Shown: positions 40,569-49,166, counted from the first letter of the stretch. The stretch is 64,000 bases of DNA from Achromobacter dolens (GCF_902859745.1 NZ_CADIJW010000012.1:1-64000); one strand, 5' to 3'. Notes: a model not told the origin generated them from the letters alone. Numbers and translations are program-made.

Positions 40569-41264
40569 CTAGTTTTGTCGGATTCGAAGTACCTGTAGAG
40601 CCGTACGCCCGGCTTGGCGGACGTGGTGCAGGGCTGCTTTGCCGGCAGCCGCTTCATCACGGGCCTTGAGCGCTTCGAAAATCTGGGTCAATTCGTAGAG
40701 GGTCTCAGGCAACCGAGTGGGCGCGGACAAGGATGTTCGCCGCAACAGCACGATGCGGTTGTGCAGTTGGCGCAGCATGTTGCCCAACAGGCGATTGCCG
40801 CACCCGGCGGCGATCGTGTCATAGAACGTATCGCTGAGGGCGACCGTCTGCTCGACATCGCCACGGCGCGCGGCGTCGGCGAGGGACTCGAAAGTTGTTG
40901 CCAAAGTCTGCATATGCTCGCTGCGCGCGCGCAGTGCGAAGCCGGTGCAGATTTGCGCTTCCAGGATGCCTCGCACTTCGTAGATTTCTTCCGCTTCTTC
41001 GTAGGTCAGCACCGCGACCACCGGGCCGCGATTAGGGATGATCTCGATCAGGCCTTCGGCCTCGACCTGGCGTAGCGCTTCGCGCACCAGTGTGCGACTG
41101 ACGTCGAGCAGTTCCATCAACTCACGTTCCTTGAGGCGCTCGCCCGGCTGGAATCTGCCCGAAAGAATGATTTTTCGGAGCGCGTCTTCCGCTTGACGCC
41201 GCAGTGGGGTCGAAGGGGCGTCCTGCTCGGTGGATGAGTGCGCGTCCTGCTTATCGCTATTCAT
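40569..41264 (-). CDS. GntR-family (FadR-type) transcriptional regulator
   Basis: A 231-aa regulator. Winged helix about residues 20-85 (PLRRQAEDALRKIILSGRFQPGERLKERELMELLDVSRTLVREALRQVEAEGLIEIIPNRGPVVAVL), then an all-helical FCD effector domain with metal-site candidates in SDTFYDTIAAGCGNRLLGNML and LHHVRQAGRTAL. Placed directly upstream of one of the two matching inverted repeats, so it is the likely controller of both operons of the cluster. Confidence 0.92.
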   Translation of the reverse strand: MNSDKQDAHSSTEQDAPSTPLRRQAEDALRKIILSGRFQPGERLKERELMELLDVSRTLVREALRQVEAEGLIEIIPNRGPVVAVLTYEEAEEIYEVRGILEAQICTGFALRARSEHMQTLATTFESLADAARRGDVEQTVALSDTFYDTIAAGCGNRLLGNMLRQLHNRIVLLRRTSLSAPTRLPETLYELTQIFEALKARDEAAAGKAALHHVRQAGRTALQVLRIRQN

Positions 41265-41719
41265 GGGGTGTCATACCGGAATTTGCTGTTATCTCAAGTT
41301 GATCATACAAAAGATGGGTGGCATCGTGTTGCGTGATGGCCCGTCGTTCGCATCCGGGCGCTTGGGGTGAGGTTGAGGTCTGATCACGTTGGGCGTGTGG
41401 TCCCGCATATCGCGCACATGCTGATCGGTAAGGATTAGTAGTCTTGCTGCTTTGCAGCGCGTTGGTGGGGTGCTGTTGCTGTCGCTGGCTTGCCACCTAT
41501 GGGCTTCGCGCCAGCTTGAGATGCCCTCGCCGAGAAAGCTGATCAATCCGTACCAGGTATCACCTGCCGCGGGTAGACGAGGGAATCGGCCGGGACTGGT
41601 ACTACGGGACGATCATTTTCCAGGTTGACCGAGCGGACGAGGCCACGCTGCAGGCGCTCAAGGCGGCGCTGCCCGGGAGATGATAGATGCCCCGTGCCCT
41701 TGATCGAACAAGGTCCAAG
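41265..41719. other. Intergenic stretch with a short coding remnant
   Basis: No full gene. A plus-strand frame of about 45 codons (41543-41684, containing RVDEGIGRDWYYGTIIFQVDRADEATLQALKAALPGR before a stop) has the composition of a genuine protein end but no start, so it is probably a gene remnant. The family is not recognised. The rest is featureless to my reading. Confidence 0.45.
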
Positions 41720-42205
41720 CTACTGCAAGCCATTCCAACGCGCGACGGCGGGCTCCGCCGCCGCCCACTTCCACAGGTCTCCCTGGCGGCAAATTGTCGC
41801 AAGATAAGGTCCCGTGTTTTTCTGGTCTTGAGTCACCGTGAAAAAGATCTCGCGGCAGGACGCGAGCGGCGTCGGCATTTCCCGGATGACGCCCATTTCG
41901 CCGCGTTCGTTGCCATAGGGAATCGTGTGACGGATTTCCCACTGTCGAATCTGGCCGACCTTCATTTCGCCGGCCTGCCTCGCCATGGTGTCTTGTTGAT
42001 CGCTCTTCCATTCGCGCATCACATCCTTCACCGTCGCGTCAGTGACCGCCTGTATCGTCACCCCCACCGCGTAGCCCACGGCCGGATTGGCGGTCAATGC
42101 GCCGCTGCCGATTCCCGCCACGGCGCCAGCCGCGCCGCCGAGCGAGGCGCAGCCCGATACGAGCAGCAATAGCGAGAGGGGCCCGGCGACGCGGCAAAAG
42201 CTCAT
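41720..42205 (-). CDS. Putative lipoprotein, tandem copy 2
   Basis: A 161-aa protein with a lipoprotein signal (lipobox LLVSGC), a Gly/Ala-rich stretch, then a soluble domain with RQWEIRHTIPYGNERGEMGVI and two cysteines (SCREIFF, TICRQGDLWKWAAAEPAVARWNGLQ). It is a paralogue of the gene immediately upstream, sharing the order WxxRHTxP, CxEIxF and W(R/K)WAxAEPAxxRWxxLQ. The ATG at 42205 overlaps the upstream stop as ATGA. No function recognised. Confidence 0.78.
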   Translation of the reverse strand: MSFCRVAGPLSLLLLVSGCASLGGAAGAVAGIGSGALTANPAVGYAVGVTIQAVTDATVKDVMREWKSDQQDTMARQAGEMKVGQIRQWEIRHTIPYGNERGEMGVIREMPTPLASCREIFFTVTQDQKNTGPYLATICRQGDLWKWAAAEPAVARWNGLQ

Positions 42206-42762
42206 TGCAGCGCGCCCCAGCGAGGTGTAGCCGGCTCCGCGACCGCCCAGCGCCAAGCGCTTCCATCGTTGCAGATCATGCTGGTGTAGAACTGGCTTGG
42301 CGCGCTAGGCGCCGGCTGGCCATTGGCGCTATTGCTTGCCTCGGGGGCAGAGGAGGCGAGCGGAGGCGGAGCGATTGAGAACACAATCTCTTTGCAACTG
42401 AATCCATCCCCTCCGACGATTCGGCTGACGGCGACCTTTCCCTGCTCGTCGCCTTCAATGGGGAGCGTGTGCCGGACCCGCCAGTCGGCGACCTCGTCCA
42501 CATGCAAGGGGCCCGCGACCTGGGCGATGGCGTTCTGTTCCTCTTCGTGGACGGCGCGTTCCAAGTATTGCAGCCCGGCCTGCGCGATGCTCTGCACGCC
42601 CAGGCCGATGCCCGTGGCGACCGACGCATTGCGCGTGACTTTGTTGGCCAGCGTGGTCCCGGCGATGCCCGCCGCAGCGCCCGTTCCCTGGCTCAAAAAC
42701 GAAGTGCACCCTGACAAAAGAACACATAGAAAACAACTGTACGAAAGCGGGCGAAAAATCAT
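42202..42762 (-). CDS. Putative lipoprotein, tandem copy 1
   Basis: A 186-aa protein. Lipobox VLLSGC in MIFRPLSYSCFLCVLLSGCTS, a Gly/Ala-rich segment, ADWRVRHTLPIEGDEQGKVAVSRI, SCKEIVFSI, a Pro/Ala/Ser linker and the shared ending SAWRWAVAEPATPRWGALQ. Tandem duplicate of the following gene, with translational coupling between them. Probably part of one transcript from the ydcF-like gene downward. Confidence 0.78.
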   Translation of the reverse strand: MIFRPLSYSCFLCVLLSGCTSFLSQGTGAAAGIAGTTLANKVTRNASVATGIGLGVQSIAQAGLQYLERAVHEEEQNAIAQVAGPLHVDEVADWRVRHTLPIEGDEQGKVAVSRIVGGDGFSCKEIVFSIAPPPLASSAPEASNSANGQPAPSAPSQFYTSMICNDGSAWRWAVAEPATPRWGALQ

Positions 42763-42804
42763 GCTGAGGCGGTTGGATATTGAAAGTGGATACGGTGCGG
42801 TCCA

Positions 42805-42888
42805 CTAGACCATCCCATAGAGCCGTAGAATGCTGACCGCCACCACTGCGGCTACGGCGATGATCATGAGTTCGAAGATAACCTTCAA
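42805..42888 (-). CDS. Possible 27-aa membrane peptide with TTG start
   Basis: A frame starting at TTG 42888, with GGAG 6 bp upstream, encodes MKVIFELMIIAVAAVVAVSI followed by LRLYGMV: a single hydrophobic helix. A 100-aa reading of the same frame starts inside the ydcF-like gene and is less likely. It is in the gap between that gene and the lipoprotein pair, on the same strand. Weakly supported. Confidence 0.4.
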   Translation of the reverse strand: MKVIFELMIIAVAAVVAVSILRLYGMV

Positions 42889-43003
42889 GAGCGACTCCGT
42901 TGCAGTTCTTCCCCGCTCATCAGGGCGAACAGAGGCTCGCGCTGAAGTGAGCGTTTTGGGGAGGGTGGCCTGGCTATGCCCGTGCCAGGCGATTCTCGTT
43001 CCA

Positions 43004-43756
43004 TCAGCCGCCAGTGCGCGCAGGCGCGGGATTCTGTCCCAGCGCGTTGTAGGCGTGATATCTGGCGATGCCGGCGTATTCCTGCAAGGCGAAGTCAGCG
43101 ACGGCAAAGTTGTACGAGAGCGGAAGCACAGACCAGCGCGCGTTCAGGTAGTCCGCGCGGACAGGCGTCGCGGGGACGCCAAAGTGAGCGAAGTACAGCA
43201 TGCTGCGTTTGAGATGGATTCCCGACGAAACCAGCACCACGCGGTCGGCGCCGAAGCGCTGCAGGACTTCGCTGGTGAGTCGGGCGTTCTCCCACGTGTT
43301 CCTGCTTTCCGATTCGAGCACGATATCGGCTTCGGCAACACCAAGCTTCAGGAGAGCGTTCGAATAGACGGCAGCTTCCGGCGCGCCGGTGTGGGCCGCG
43401 TCGCCGCCGCTCACGATCACTTCGCACTTTTCACCGGTCTTCCTGCAATCGTCGTAGCGTTCCACCGCCGCGACGATCCGCGCGTATGAGAAGGCGCCTG
43501 GCTCGACCGTGTCCGTCAGCCTTTCCGTGCCTGCTCCCAGCAGGACGATTGCATTGTGTTTTCCCCACTCGATCGGCAGTGCGGTGGCGTAGGCGGACTG
43601 CAGGCTCCCCAAGAGCCATGCGGGAATGGGACCGCATCCCAGCATCAGAAACAGGGTGGCTACGACCACGTAAGCCAGTGCGCTCACACGGCGAAACTTG
43701 AGCGCGGAACAAAACATTCCCAGCAGCAAAATCGAGACAAGTACAGTGAGTGTCAT
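43004..43756 (-). CDS. YdcF/SanA/ElyC-family (DUF218) envelope protein
   Basis: A 250-aa protein. Two N-terminal TM segments (1-20 and 25-45) are followed by the periplasmic DUF218 domain: AIVLLGAGTERLTD, VIVSGGDAAHTGAPEAAVYSNALL, DIVLESESRNTWENARLTSEVL and VLVSSGIHLKRSMLYF. Members such as ElyC and SanA take part in envelope barrier or lipid-carrier functions. Two palindromes of the recurrent TCAGA-N4-TCTGA type lie 107 and 213 bp upstream of its start. Confidence 0.85.
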   Translation of the reverse strand: MTLTVLVSILLLGMFCSALKFRRVSALAYVVVATLFLMLGCGPIPAWLLGSLQSAYATALPIEWGKHNAIVLLGAGTERLTDTVEPGAFSYARIVAAVERYDDCRKTGEKCEVIVSGGDAAHTGAPEAAVYSNALLKLGVAEADIVLESESRNTWENARLTSEVLQRFGADRVVLVSSGIHLKRSMLYFAHFGVPATPVRADYLNARWSVLPLSYNFAVADFALQEYAGIARYHAYNALGQNPAPARTGG

Positions 43757-43862
43757 TCAAGCAATCTCCAGCGAGTGCCCTTCGCTTTCGCGTCCGATGG
43801 CACACAGACGTGTTTTCGTGAAACCTGCTCGGGATGTTAGGCGGAGCGTAGGAGCGCGTCGT

Positions 43863-43876
43863 TCAGATTTATCTGA
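43863..43876. promoter_or_regulatory. RcsB-box-like palindrome A (exact)
   Basis: TCAGATTTATCTGA: perfect 5-bp arms with an AT spacer, 107 bp upstream of the ydcF-like start. Confidence 0.6.
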
Positions 43877-43968
43877 GCATGCGAGTCAGGCGGGGAGGGC
43901 GGTCTTCACGTGCCAGACCCCCAGGAGGAAGCGACGAGAACCTTATATCCGCGGCGCTCTTGAGGGTC

Positions 43969-43982
43969 TGAGAAATATCTGA
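43969..43982. promoter_or_regulatory. RcsB-box-like palindrome B (9/10)
   Basis: TGAGAAATATCTGA, one arm mismatch, 106 bp from palindrome A and upstream of the same gene. Confidence 0.5.
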
Positions 43983-44056
43983 GCGATCGCCCTCTTCATT
44001 GTCCCGTGGGGGAGGCGTGCGCTGGCGAGTCCGCTCCGCGCCATTTCCGCGTTGCG

Positions 44057-44830
44057 TCAGTTGCGTCCGGCCATCACGCCGCCATCCACGTCCCAGATGG
44101 CGCCGGTAACCCAGGCCGCCTGGTCCGACAGCAAGAAAGCAATCACCTCGGCAACATCTTCCGGCGTGCCGACGCGCCCGATAGGATGAAAGCTGTTGAA
44201 GCCTTGCAGGGCGTCGTGGACCTGCGCCTTCGGAATGAAGCCCTCATAGATCGGCGTTTGCACTACCGCGGGCGACACCGCATTGACGCGGATGTTCTTG
44301 GGCGCCAGCTCCATCGCCAGATGCTGCGTCAGCGAATGAAGGCCCGCCTTTGCCATTGAGTAAGCGGAAGATGGCGTGGCCGCAATCGCCTGCTTGGCCC
44401 ACATCGAGCCGATATTGACGATGGCGCCGGGACGTCCCTCGGCGACGAGGTTTGCGGCCACCTTCTGCGTGATGAAGTAGAACGCTTTGTTCAACGCCAT
44501 ATATCGATCGTAGTCGGCGGACGTGTGTTCGAGGAACGGCTTCGGTGAGAACACCCCGGCGGCATTGACCAGCAGGTCGATGTCCGAGTGCTGCTCGTCG
44601 AGGAGGGCGAGCAGTCTGGTCAGGCCTTCGTGGGTGGACATATCGGCTGAAACGGCGGTGACCGGGCCAAGGGGCGCGAGCAGTCGACGGGCCTCTTCGG
44701 CCTTGCCCGGGCGCTGTCCGACGATTACGGCATTGCCACCGAGCGACATCACCTTCCGGGCAGCTTCCAGGCCGATGCCGCTGGTGCCGCCAACGACCAA
44801 TAGTTTCTTTCCATTGAATTGCGTGTTCAT
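44057..44830 (-). CDS. Short-chain dehydrogenase/reductase
   Basis: A 257-aa classical SDR. Cofactor motif [18 protein letters not shown] ([13 protein letters not shown]), catalytic Ser in NIGSMWAKQ and YxxxK in AYSMAKAG, and the C-terminal [16 protein letters not shown] chose ATG 44830 ([15 protein letters not shown]); the upstream ATG lacks family homology. It is divergent from a LysR gene that probably controls it. The substrate is unknown. Confidence 0.9.
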   Translation of the reverse strand: MNTQFNGKKLLVVGGTSGIGLEAARKVMSLGGNAVIVGQRPGKAEEARRLLAPLGPVTAVSADMSTHEGLTRLLALLDEQHSDIDLLVNAAGVFSPKPFLEHTSADYDRYMALNKAFYFITQKVAANLVAEGRPGAIVNIGSMWAKQAIAATPSSAYSMAKAGLHSLTQHLAMELAPKNIRVNAVSPAVVQTPIYEGFIPKAQVHDALQGFNSFHPIGRVGTPEDVAEVIAFLLSDQAAWVTGAIWDVDGGVMAGRN

Positions 44831-44973
44831 GTGAGCTCTCTTTGATGGCCCAAAGCCGGGCCGGGTGAGGAAAATCCAAGCCAATTGCTTGATCCAGACC
44901 CAATTCTTCTCCTATCGTCGTGCCGCGACAAATGAGATAAAGTGCTTGGACGACAAAGAAAAACTTTATCCAA

Positions 44974-45885
44974 ATGAAGTCGCCAGTCCATCTAAATGCC
45001 CTCCGCGCGTTCGAGGCCAGTGCGCGTCACCAGAGTTTTTCCGCCGCGGCGGCCGAATTGAATGTGACGCCCGCGGCCGTTGGTCAACTGGTCCGAACGC
45101 TGGAAGCATGGCTGCGCATACCGTTGTTTCGGCGCAGGCCCAGCGGAGGCGCGAGGCTTGTCCTCACCGAGGCGGCGCAACGCGCATTGCCTGACATCCG
45201 GGCGGGTCTGGACCGGATGAGCATTGGGCTCGAAAAACTAAAGGAAGGATCCGCCAGCGGCGTGCTGACCGTCGCTGTGAGTCCCGCTTTCGCCGCCAAG
45301 TGGCTGCTGCCGAGAATTGACGGCTTTCAACGCGCCTGGCCCGATACCGATGTGCGACTCGACACCAATCTGAAACCGGTGGACTTCGTCGCGCAGGATA
45401 TCGATATCGGGGTGCGTTACGGAACCGGGCAGTGGCCGCGTTTGTCGGCGCAGAAGCTGTTGGACGAGGAAATCTATCCCGTCTGTTCGCCCGGGCTGCT
45501 GCGCCAGCGAGGCGGATTTGAACGGCCTGCCGCGTTGTCCACAGAGACGCTGATCCACGATCTCTCGATGGATGGGCACGCAGAGTTTCCCACATGGAAA
45601 ACCTGGTTGCGAAAGGCCGGTGTGTCCGGCGTCGGTGCCCTGCGGGGTATGAAAATCAACAACTCAGCAGCGGTATTGCAAGCTGCGGCGGAAGGCCATG
45701 GAATTGCACTGGCCCGCAGCGTGATGGCCAGGGACGATCTGGCCGCGGGCAGGCTGGTGCGGCTTTTTCCGGAGGTCACCTTGGCCTCACCGCTCGCGTA
45801 CTACGTGGTCTATCGTCCGGAATATGCAAGCTTGCCAAAGTTGGTCGCGTTCCGGGATTGGTTGCTGAGCGAGGCCAACCTTTAG
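44974..45885 (+). CDS. LysR-family regulator (GcvA-like)
   Basis: A 303-aa regulator with the GcvA-type N-terminus LNALRAFEASARHQSFSAAAAELNVTPAAVGQLVRTLE and the effector-domain block VSPAFAAKWLLPRIDGFQRAWPDTDVRLDT...DIGVRYGTGQWPRL. It is divergent from the SDR gene across 143 bp, so the SDR is its probable target. Confidence 0.9.
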   Translation: MKSPVHLNALRAFEASARHQSFSAAAAELNVTPAAVGQLVRTLEAWLRIPLFRRRPSGGARLVLTEAAQRALPDIRAGLDRMSIGLEKLKEGSASGVLTVAVSPAFAAKWLLPRIDGFQRAWPDTDVRLDTNLKPVDFVAQDIDIGVRYGTGQWPRLSAQKLLDEEIYPVCSPGLLRQRGGFERPAALSTETLIHDLSMDGHAEFPTWKTWLRKAGVSGVGALRGMKINNSAAVLQAAAEGHGIALARSVMARDDLAAGRLVRLFPEVTLASPLAYYVVYRPEYASLPKLVAFRDWLLSEANL

Positions 45886-45959
45886 GTCGCCCTGGCAATG
45901 GGCCTGGCGTCATGACGAGGATCCGCCCGGACGCGCCGTTGCTTCAAGGACGTGGCCAG

Positions 45960-46511
45960 CTAGTGCGCGATCTGTCGAGTGGGCAGGTTCTCGCGAATCA
46001 GGGAGCAATGCACCGGGATGACGTGGCCAGTCAGTTCGCCTAGCAGGCCGTCCGCGAAATCGCAGGCCAGGAGGTTGTCAGGTCCGTGCCGACGTGTCGA
46101 GTAGACGTTCACGTTCGCATAGACCCCATTCTTCAGCATCTTCAACTTCCATGCTTTCCAGGGAGGAGGCGAGATCCGCGTCGTCGGATGTGACCGCGGC
46201 ATTTCGATGACCGCCTGCCCCAGGTCTATTGCACCAATTTCGTTGGCGTATTCAGTGTCCTGCCGGGTAGGCCAACCGTACCAATCGGCGGAGACCATGA
46301 CGTCCTCCCCTTGTTCGGCCAAGGCCCTTTGAGCTGCTGGGGACAGGGTCACTTGAAGATGTATGGGCATCTCGCCGGGCATCTTGGGTGACGCGAAAGA
46401 GCCATCGCTGCGGGTGAATGGAACGACGCCCAGGAAAAAGGCGAGGGCGACCAGCGCGCCGCTGATTAGCTTTCGAGAATTCCTGTGTGCGTTTGGCCCA
46501 GCAATATGCAT
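45960..46511 (-). CDS. Exported or membrane-anchored protein of unknown function
   Basis: A 183-aa protein. A basic N-terminus and one hydrophobic segment (LISGALVALAFFLGVVPF) precede a soluble part with two cysteines (LLACDFADG, VIPVHCSLI). The opening MPIHLQVTLSPAAQRALAEQGEDVMVSADWYGWP looks like a small beta-rich fold. No family recognised. A palindrome of the recurrent type lies 134 bp upstream. Confidence 0.7.
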   Translation of the reverse strand: MHIAGPNAHRNSRKLISGALVALAFFLGVVPFTRSDGSFASPKMPGEMPIHLQVTLSPAAQRALAEQGEDVMVSADWYGWPTRQDTEYANEIGAIDLGQAVIEMPRSHPTTRISPPPWKAWKLKMLKNGVYANVNVYSTRRHGPDNLLACDFADGLLGELTGHVIPVHCSLIRENLPTRQIAH

Positions 46512-46828
46512 ATGTCAACAGTATGGGAACCGAGATACGGCGGATCGCCCGGTGTGACGCGGTTGCCGAGCCTTGTCAGGGGCAGTTCGCTAACCACCGT
46601 GATTGCCATGCTTCAAAATTAGCAAGCCGCCCGCAACGCATGCATCAGAAAAATCTGAGGCGGGTGGCTTGCTCGCTCATGATGAAGGTGCGCCGGAAAA
46701 GAAATTTGCAGATTTCACATGGCTAACAGGATGGCACCGACATTTCTCGGACCGCGTGGATCACCCCATGACTTCGTTCGCTTTTGCCATACGCTCATTG
46801 CTGAATCCTAAAAAAGGACATAGCGCAG
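46512..46828. other. Divergent intergenic region with regulatory palindrome
   Basis: Shared upstream region of two exported-protein genes. It contains palindrome C at 46645 and no supported gene. Confidence 0.65.
46645..46658. promoter_or_regulatory. RcsB-box-like palindrome C (exact)
   Basis: TCAGAAAAATCTGA with perfect arms, between divergent small exported-protein genes (134 bp and 171 bp from the two starts). Confidence 0.6.
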
Positions 46829-47233
46829 ATGAAGCAATGCATGTTGAGAATCAGCCTGGCAGCAGTTGTGACGCTGGGTGTGGGCGCTGCCCATGCGGGC
46901 GTATGCGACGGCTTGAGTGTGAAAGGAAAGCACGAGCGGGCGCGATATGCCCCTTTGGTGGCGACGGCCATCGGTGGTGGCGTGCAGGCCTCCAAGGTCG
47001 AAGTCCAGCGGCTGCTGCGCGAGCAGGAGTGGAGCGCGGCTTTTGTGCGCATGCCGGGTCACGAAGACGGCGTATTCTTTTTCCAGTCCGTGGGAGGGGC
47101 GCCTCGGTTCAGGCAAGTCTGGGGCGGGCGGCCGGAACCCTGGGAGAGCCCATTCGCAATGAAGTGGGCGGAGAACCTGGGAGTGCCCGCGGGATTGGCT
47201 CAGTGCTTCGCGACCATCGTGGCGGGGGGCTGA
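46829..47233 (+). CDS. Small exported protein of unknown function
   Basis: A 134-aa protein. Signal peptide MKQCMLRISLAAVVTLGVGAAHA; the mature part has two cysteines (GVCDGL, AQCFAT) that could form a disulfide. It contains EWSAAFVRMPGHEDGVFFFQ. AAGGA precedes the ATG. Family not recognised. Palindrome C lies 171 bp upstream. Confidence 0.75.
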   Translation: MKQCMLRISLAAVVTLGVGAAHAGVCDGLSVKGKHERARYAPLVATAIGGGVQASKVEVQRLLREQEWSAAFVRMPGHEDGVFFFQSVGGAPRFRQVWGGRPEPWESPFAMKWAENLGVPAGLAQCFATIVAGG

Positions 47234-47269
47234 CGATCGCCTTCGGGAGCGTGGTTGGCGAAGGAAGCC

Positions 47270-47297
47270 AAAAAAAAAGAGCAGCACTGAAGGCTGC
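47270..47297 (-). terminator. Terminator of the minus-strand gene at 47367
   Basis: On the minus strand GCAGC (47297-47293), a 7-nt loop and GCTGC (47285-47281) are followed by a run of nine T (47278-47270), about 70 bp past the stop. Confidence 0.65.
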
Positions 47298-47366
47298 CCG
47301 GAAAACCTCATGTTGAGGGTGTAAGTCCAGCGGGGGTGGGGAGGGACCAGCAGCCCCACTGGGAGG

Positions 47367-47759
47367 TTACGGCTTCGTTGCTCCTGTCTTGGATGGCGGG
47401 ATGCCGACAGAGGACGCGGGCGACGAAGGGACGGCCCGATCTGAAAAGTGCAGTTCGTATCGCTCACCGCGATCCGTGTACAGGAGCACGTTGAGCGGTG
47501 CCGCGTGTTCGCCCGTTCCCCGCAGGACGATGATGCGATCGCGCCATGCGCCCACGCCGACCTTCCATTCAGTGCTCGCGCCCGCTTCGACTTCCTGAAC
47601 TCTCTCGTTGGGGGTGCTCAGGCAGAAGTCCCTGACTTGTCCTGCTTCGATCATCGCGTTCATGCCATCGGTGATCTTTTCGCAACCGGTCGCGCCCGCG
47701 GGGGCCGCCAGCATGCAGATGATGACGCTCGCTGTTGTTTTGATGAATTTGGCTTTCAT
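47367..47759 (-). CDS. Small exported protein of unknown function
   Basis: A 130-aa protein. Signal peptide MKAKFIKTTASVIICMLAAPAGA, then a domain with two cysteines (GCEKI, DFCLS) and YELHFSD near the end, and a Pro/Ser-rich tail. AGGAG precedes ATG 47759, so the 37-residue longer reading is rejected. A weaker copy of the recurrent palindrome lies 63 bp upstream. Confidence 0.75.
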   Translation of the reverse strand: MKAKFIKTTASVIICMLAAPAGATGCEKITDGMNAMIEAGQVRDFCLSTPNERVQEVEAGASTEWKVGVGAWRDRIIVLRGTGEHAAPLNVLLYTDRGERYELHFSDRAVPSSPASSVGIPPSKTGATKP

Positions 47760-47821
47760 GGAGGCTCCTGCCCTGGAATTGTCTAGGGCGGCAGGATAGC
47801 GGGAGGAATGCCCATGGTTCA

Positions 47822-47835
47822 TGAGATTTTTCTTA
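47822..47835. promoter_or_regulatory. RcsB-box-like palindrome D (8/10)
   Basis: TGAGATTTTTCTTA, two arm mismatches, 63 bp upstream of the exported-protein gene at 47759. The weakest of the set. Confidence 0.35.
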
Positions 47836-47866
47836 GTGATTTCGCCTTCCGGGGACATGAGGCCCT

Positions 47867-48106
47867 TCATGCGAGATCATCGTTAAGGGCGCGAAAGCTG
47901 CCTGGCCGTGAGGTGAAGCGTTCCTCCAAAGAGATGGGTTCATACCCAGCGCACCGGCTGCAGATGATCTGATTTGCGTCGGGGCCTATCCTTACCTCGA
48001 AGTCATAAGCCAGCCAGGAGCATCGTGTACAGCGGAAGTAGAGCGTTCTGTCCCTGCTGGTTCGTGCCTCGCCACCTGCCCAAAAGAATTGCGGGTCTTC
48101 CTTCAT
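47867..48106 (-). CDS. Small zinc-ribbon-like protein
   Basis: A 79-aa protein with no signal peptide. Two CxxC pairs (RCTRCSW and ICSRCAG) spaced by about 23 residues suggest a zinc ribbon. AGAGGAAA precedes ATG 48106, which overlaps the stop of the upstream exported-protein gene by four bases (ATGA). No function recognised. Confidence 0.65.
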   Translation of the reverse strand: MKEDPQFFWAGGEARTSRDRTLYFRCTRCSWLAYDFEVRIGPDANQIICSRCAGYEPISLEERFTSRPGSFRALNDDLA

Positions 48107-48429
48107 GTTCCATTTCCTCTGTGACGTGATGTCGAAGACGTGGCGGAAGCGCCGCAGCGGCGAGCGCTTCCACAAGGGGGGCGAGCGGCCTTGAGCGGCG
48201 GTTCCAATACAACCGCGGGGGCGGCGTCGTCAACATAGTCGGCCTGACGGGGAGGGCGCTGGAACGCATGAAAATCATTGGGCCCACTGTGTTGATAAAT
48301 TTCCTGCAGGCGGTGCTTGATGGCATCGTCCACCATGCGCTGATTGATATTCGCGGTGGCTAGCGCGGGGAATCCGCACGCAACGAGGAGTAGTCCCACA
48401 ACCGCGGGACGCATGACTTTATCCGCCAT
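48103..48429 (-). CDS. Small exported protein, coupled to zinc-ribbon gene
   Basis: A 108-aa protein. Signal peptide MADKVMRPAVVGLLLVACGFPALATA, a short helical part (INQRMVDDAIKHRLQEIYQH) and a low-complexity basic, Ser/Arg-rich end. The last 30 residues read unlike a folded domain and may reflect a frameshift near the 3' end. Palindrome E lies 131 bp upstream. Confidence 0.6.
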   Translation of the reverse strand: MADKVMRPAVVGLLLVACGFPALATANINQRMVDDAIKHRLQEIYQHSGPNDFHAFQRPPRQADYVDDAAPAVVLEPPLKAARPPCGSARRCGASATSSTSRHRGNGT

Positions 48430-48559
48430 TGGTGATCTCTTCAGAAGTACATCGAGTGGGTAGGAGCGTGCCCGACCGCTTGAGGCGAGGATGGCAGCGC
48501 GACGACGTTGACGGAATGCCGCTACGAAGAAATTTAGCAGTGGCTCCGCCGCCTGGGGT

Positions 48560-48573
48560 TGAGAAAAATCTGA
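48560..48573. promoter_or_regulatory. RcsB-box-like palindrome E (9/10)
   Basis: TGAGAAAAATCTGA, between the divergent genes starting at 48429 (minus) and 48643 (plus). Confidence 0.5.
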
Positions 48574-48642
48574 CCAGCCATGGGGATCAGTTGCCGGAAA
48601 ATACCGCGTGCCGTAACAGACGTCTTCGTTTTTCCATTGATC

Positions 48643-49140
48643 ATGTCTACCTCATCCCTTCCCCTTCGGCGTTCCACAGAAGAGTGCGCCGAGATCGTCC
48701 TTGACTTGCTCGCACGCAATCGGATGCTAAGTCGCAAGGAAATCCTGCAAATGGCGGATCTGACTCCCTCGGAAATTGATAGCGCGTTGAGTCGCCTTCG
48801 AAACGCCGGGGCGATCCGGCGTAGCGCTATGAGCAAGAACATCCGCTCCGGCGTGGTTTACGAGCGTACGGGGGTCGCGCTGAATCGCAAGCGGTGTACG
48901 AGTAAGAATCAGAGCTCAACGTGCGTGCCGGAAGCGGCGCGCCCCGGCGGCTGTTTTTCAGGCTTGCTGGAGGCTTGGAATATTCGTGTCCCCAGCGCAA
49001 AATTTGGCGTGCTTTCCGTGATGCGTGATGGTTTCTCACGGGAAGAACGTCAGGACCTCAGGAATATTGCCGAAAGAAAGGCGCGCAAGCGAGGAGCAGA
49101 AACGGGACCCATGGTCGTCGATCTTCAGTTTTCCCCGTAG
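48643..49140 (+). CDS. Winged-helix-like protein of unknown function
   Basis: A 165-aa protein. The N-terminal part TEECAEIVLDLLARNRMLSRKEILQMADLTPSEIDSALSRLRNAGAIRRS has the helix-turn-helix and wing order of small replication or regulator wHTH domains. The C-terminal part is basic, with no recognised domain. ATG 48643 is preferred because the wHTH follows at once; ATG 48580 is open. Palindrome E lies 70 bp upstream. Confidence 0.65.
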   Translation: MSTSSLPLRRSTEECAEIVLDLLARNRMLSRKEILQMADLTPSEIDSALSRLRNAGAIRRSAMSKNIRSGVVYERTGVALNRKRCTSKNQSSTCVPEAARPGGCFSGLLEAWNIRVPSAKFGVLSVMRDGFSREERQDLRNIAERKARKRGAETGPMVVDLQFSP

Positions 49141-49166
49141 ACAGGCGGCTCGCTGAGCCGGCTGTC
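49140..49166. terminator. Hairpin between convergent genes
   Basis: A 12-bp stem with one mismatch (49140-49151 / 49155-49166, 3-nt loop) starts at the last base of the plus-strand gene. No T-run, so termination is only suggested. Confidence 0.5.

Larger units (their letters stand above)
43757..44056. other. Intergenic region with two regulatory palindromes
   Basis: No gene. It contains two copies of the recurrent palindrome (43863 and 43969) upstream of the ydcF-like gene; the rest is the 3' flank of the SDR gene. Confidence 0.7.

Noticed and set aside
42889-43107. 100-residue reading of the frame ending at 42805
   Set aside because: Most of it overlaps the DUF218 gene and has no protein-like features; only the last 27 residues form a plausible peptide.
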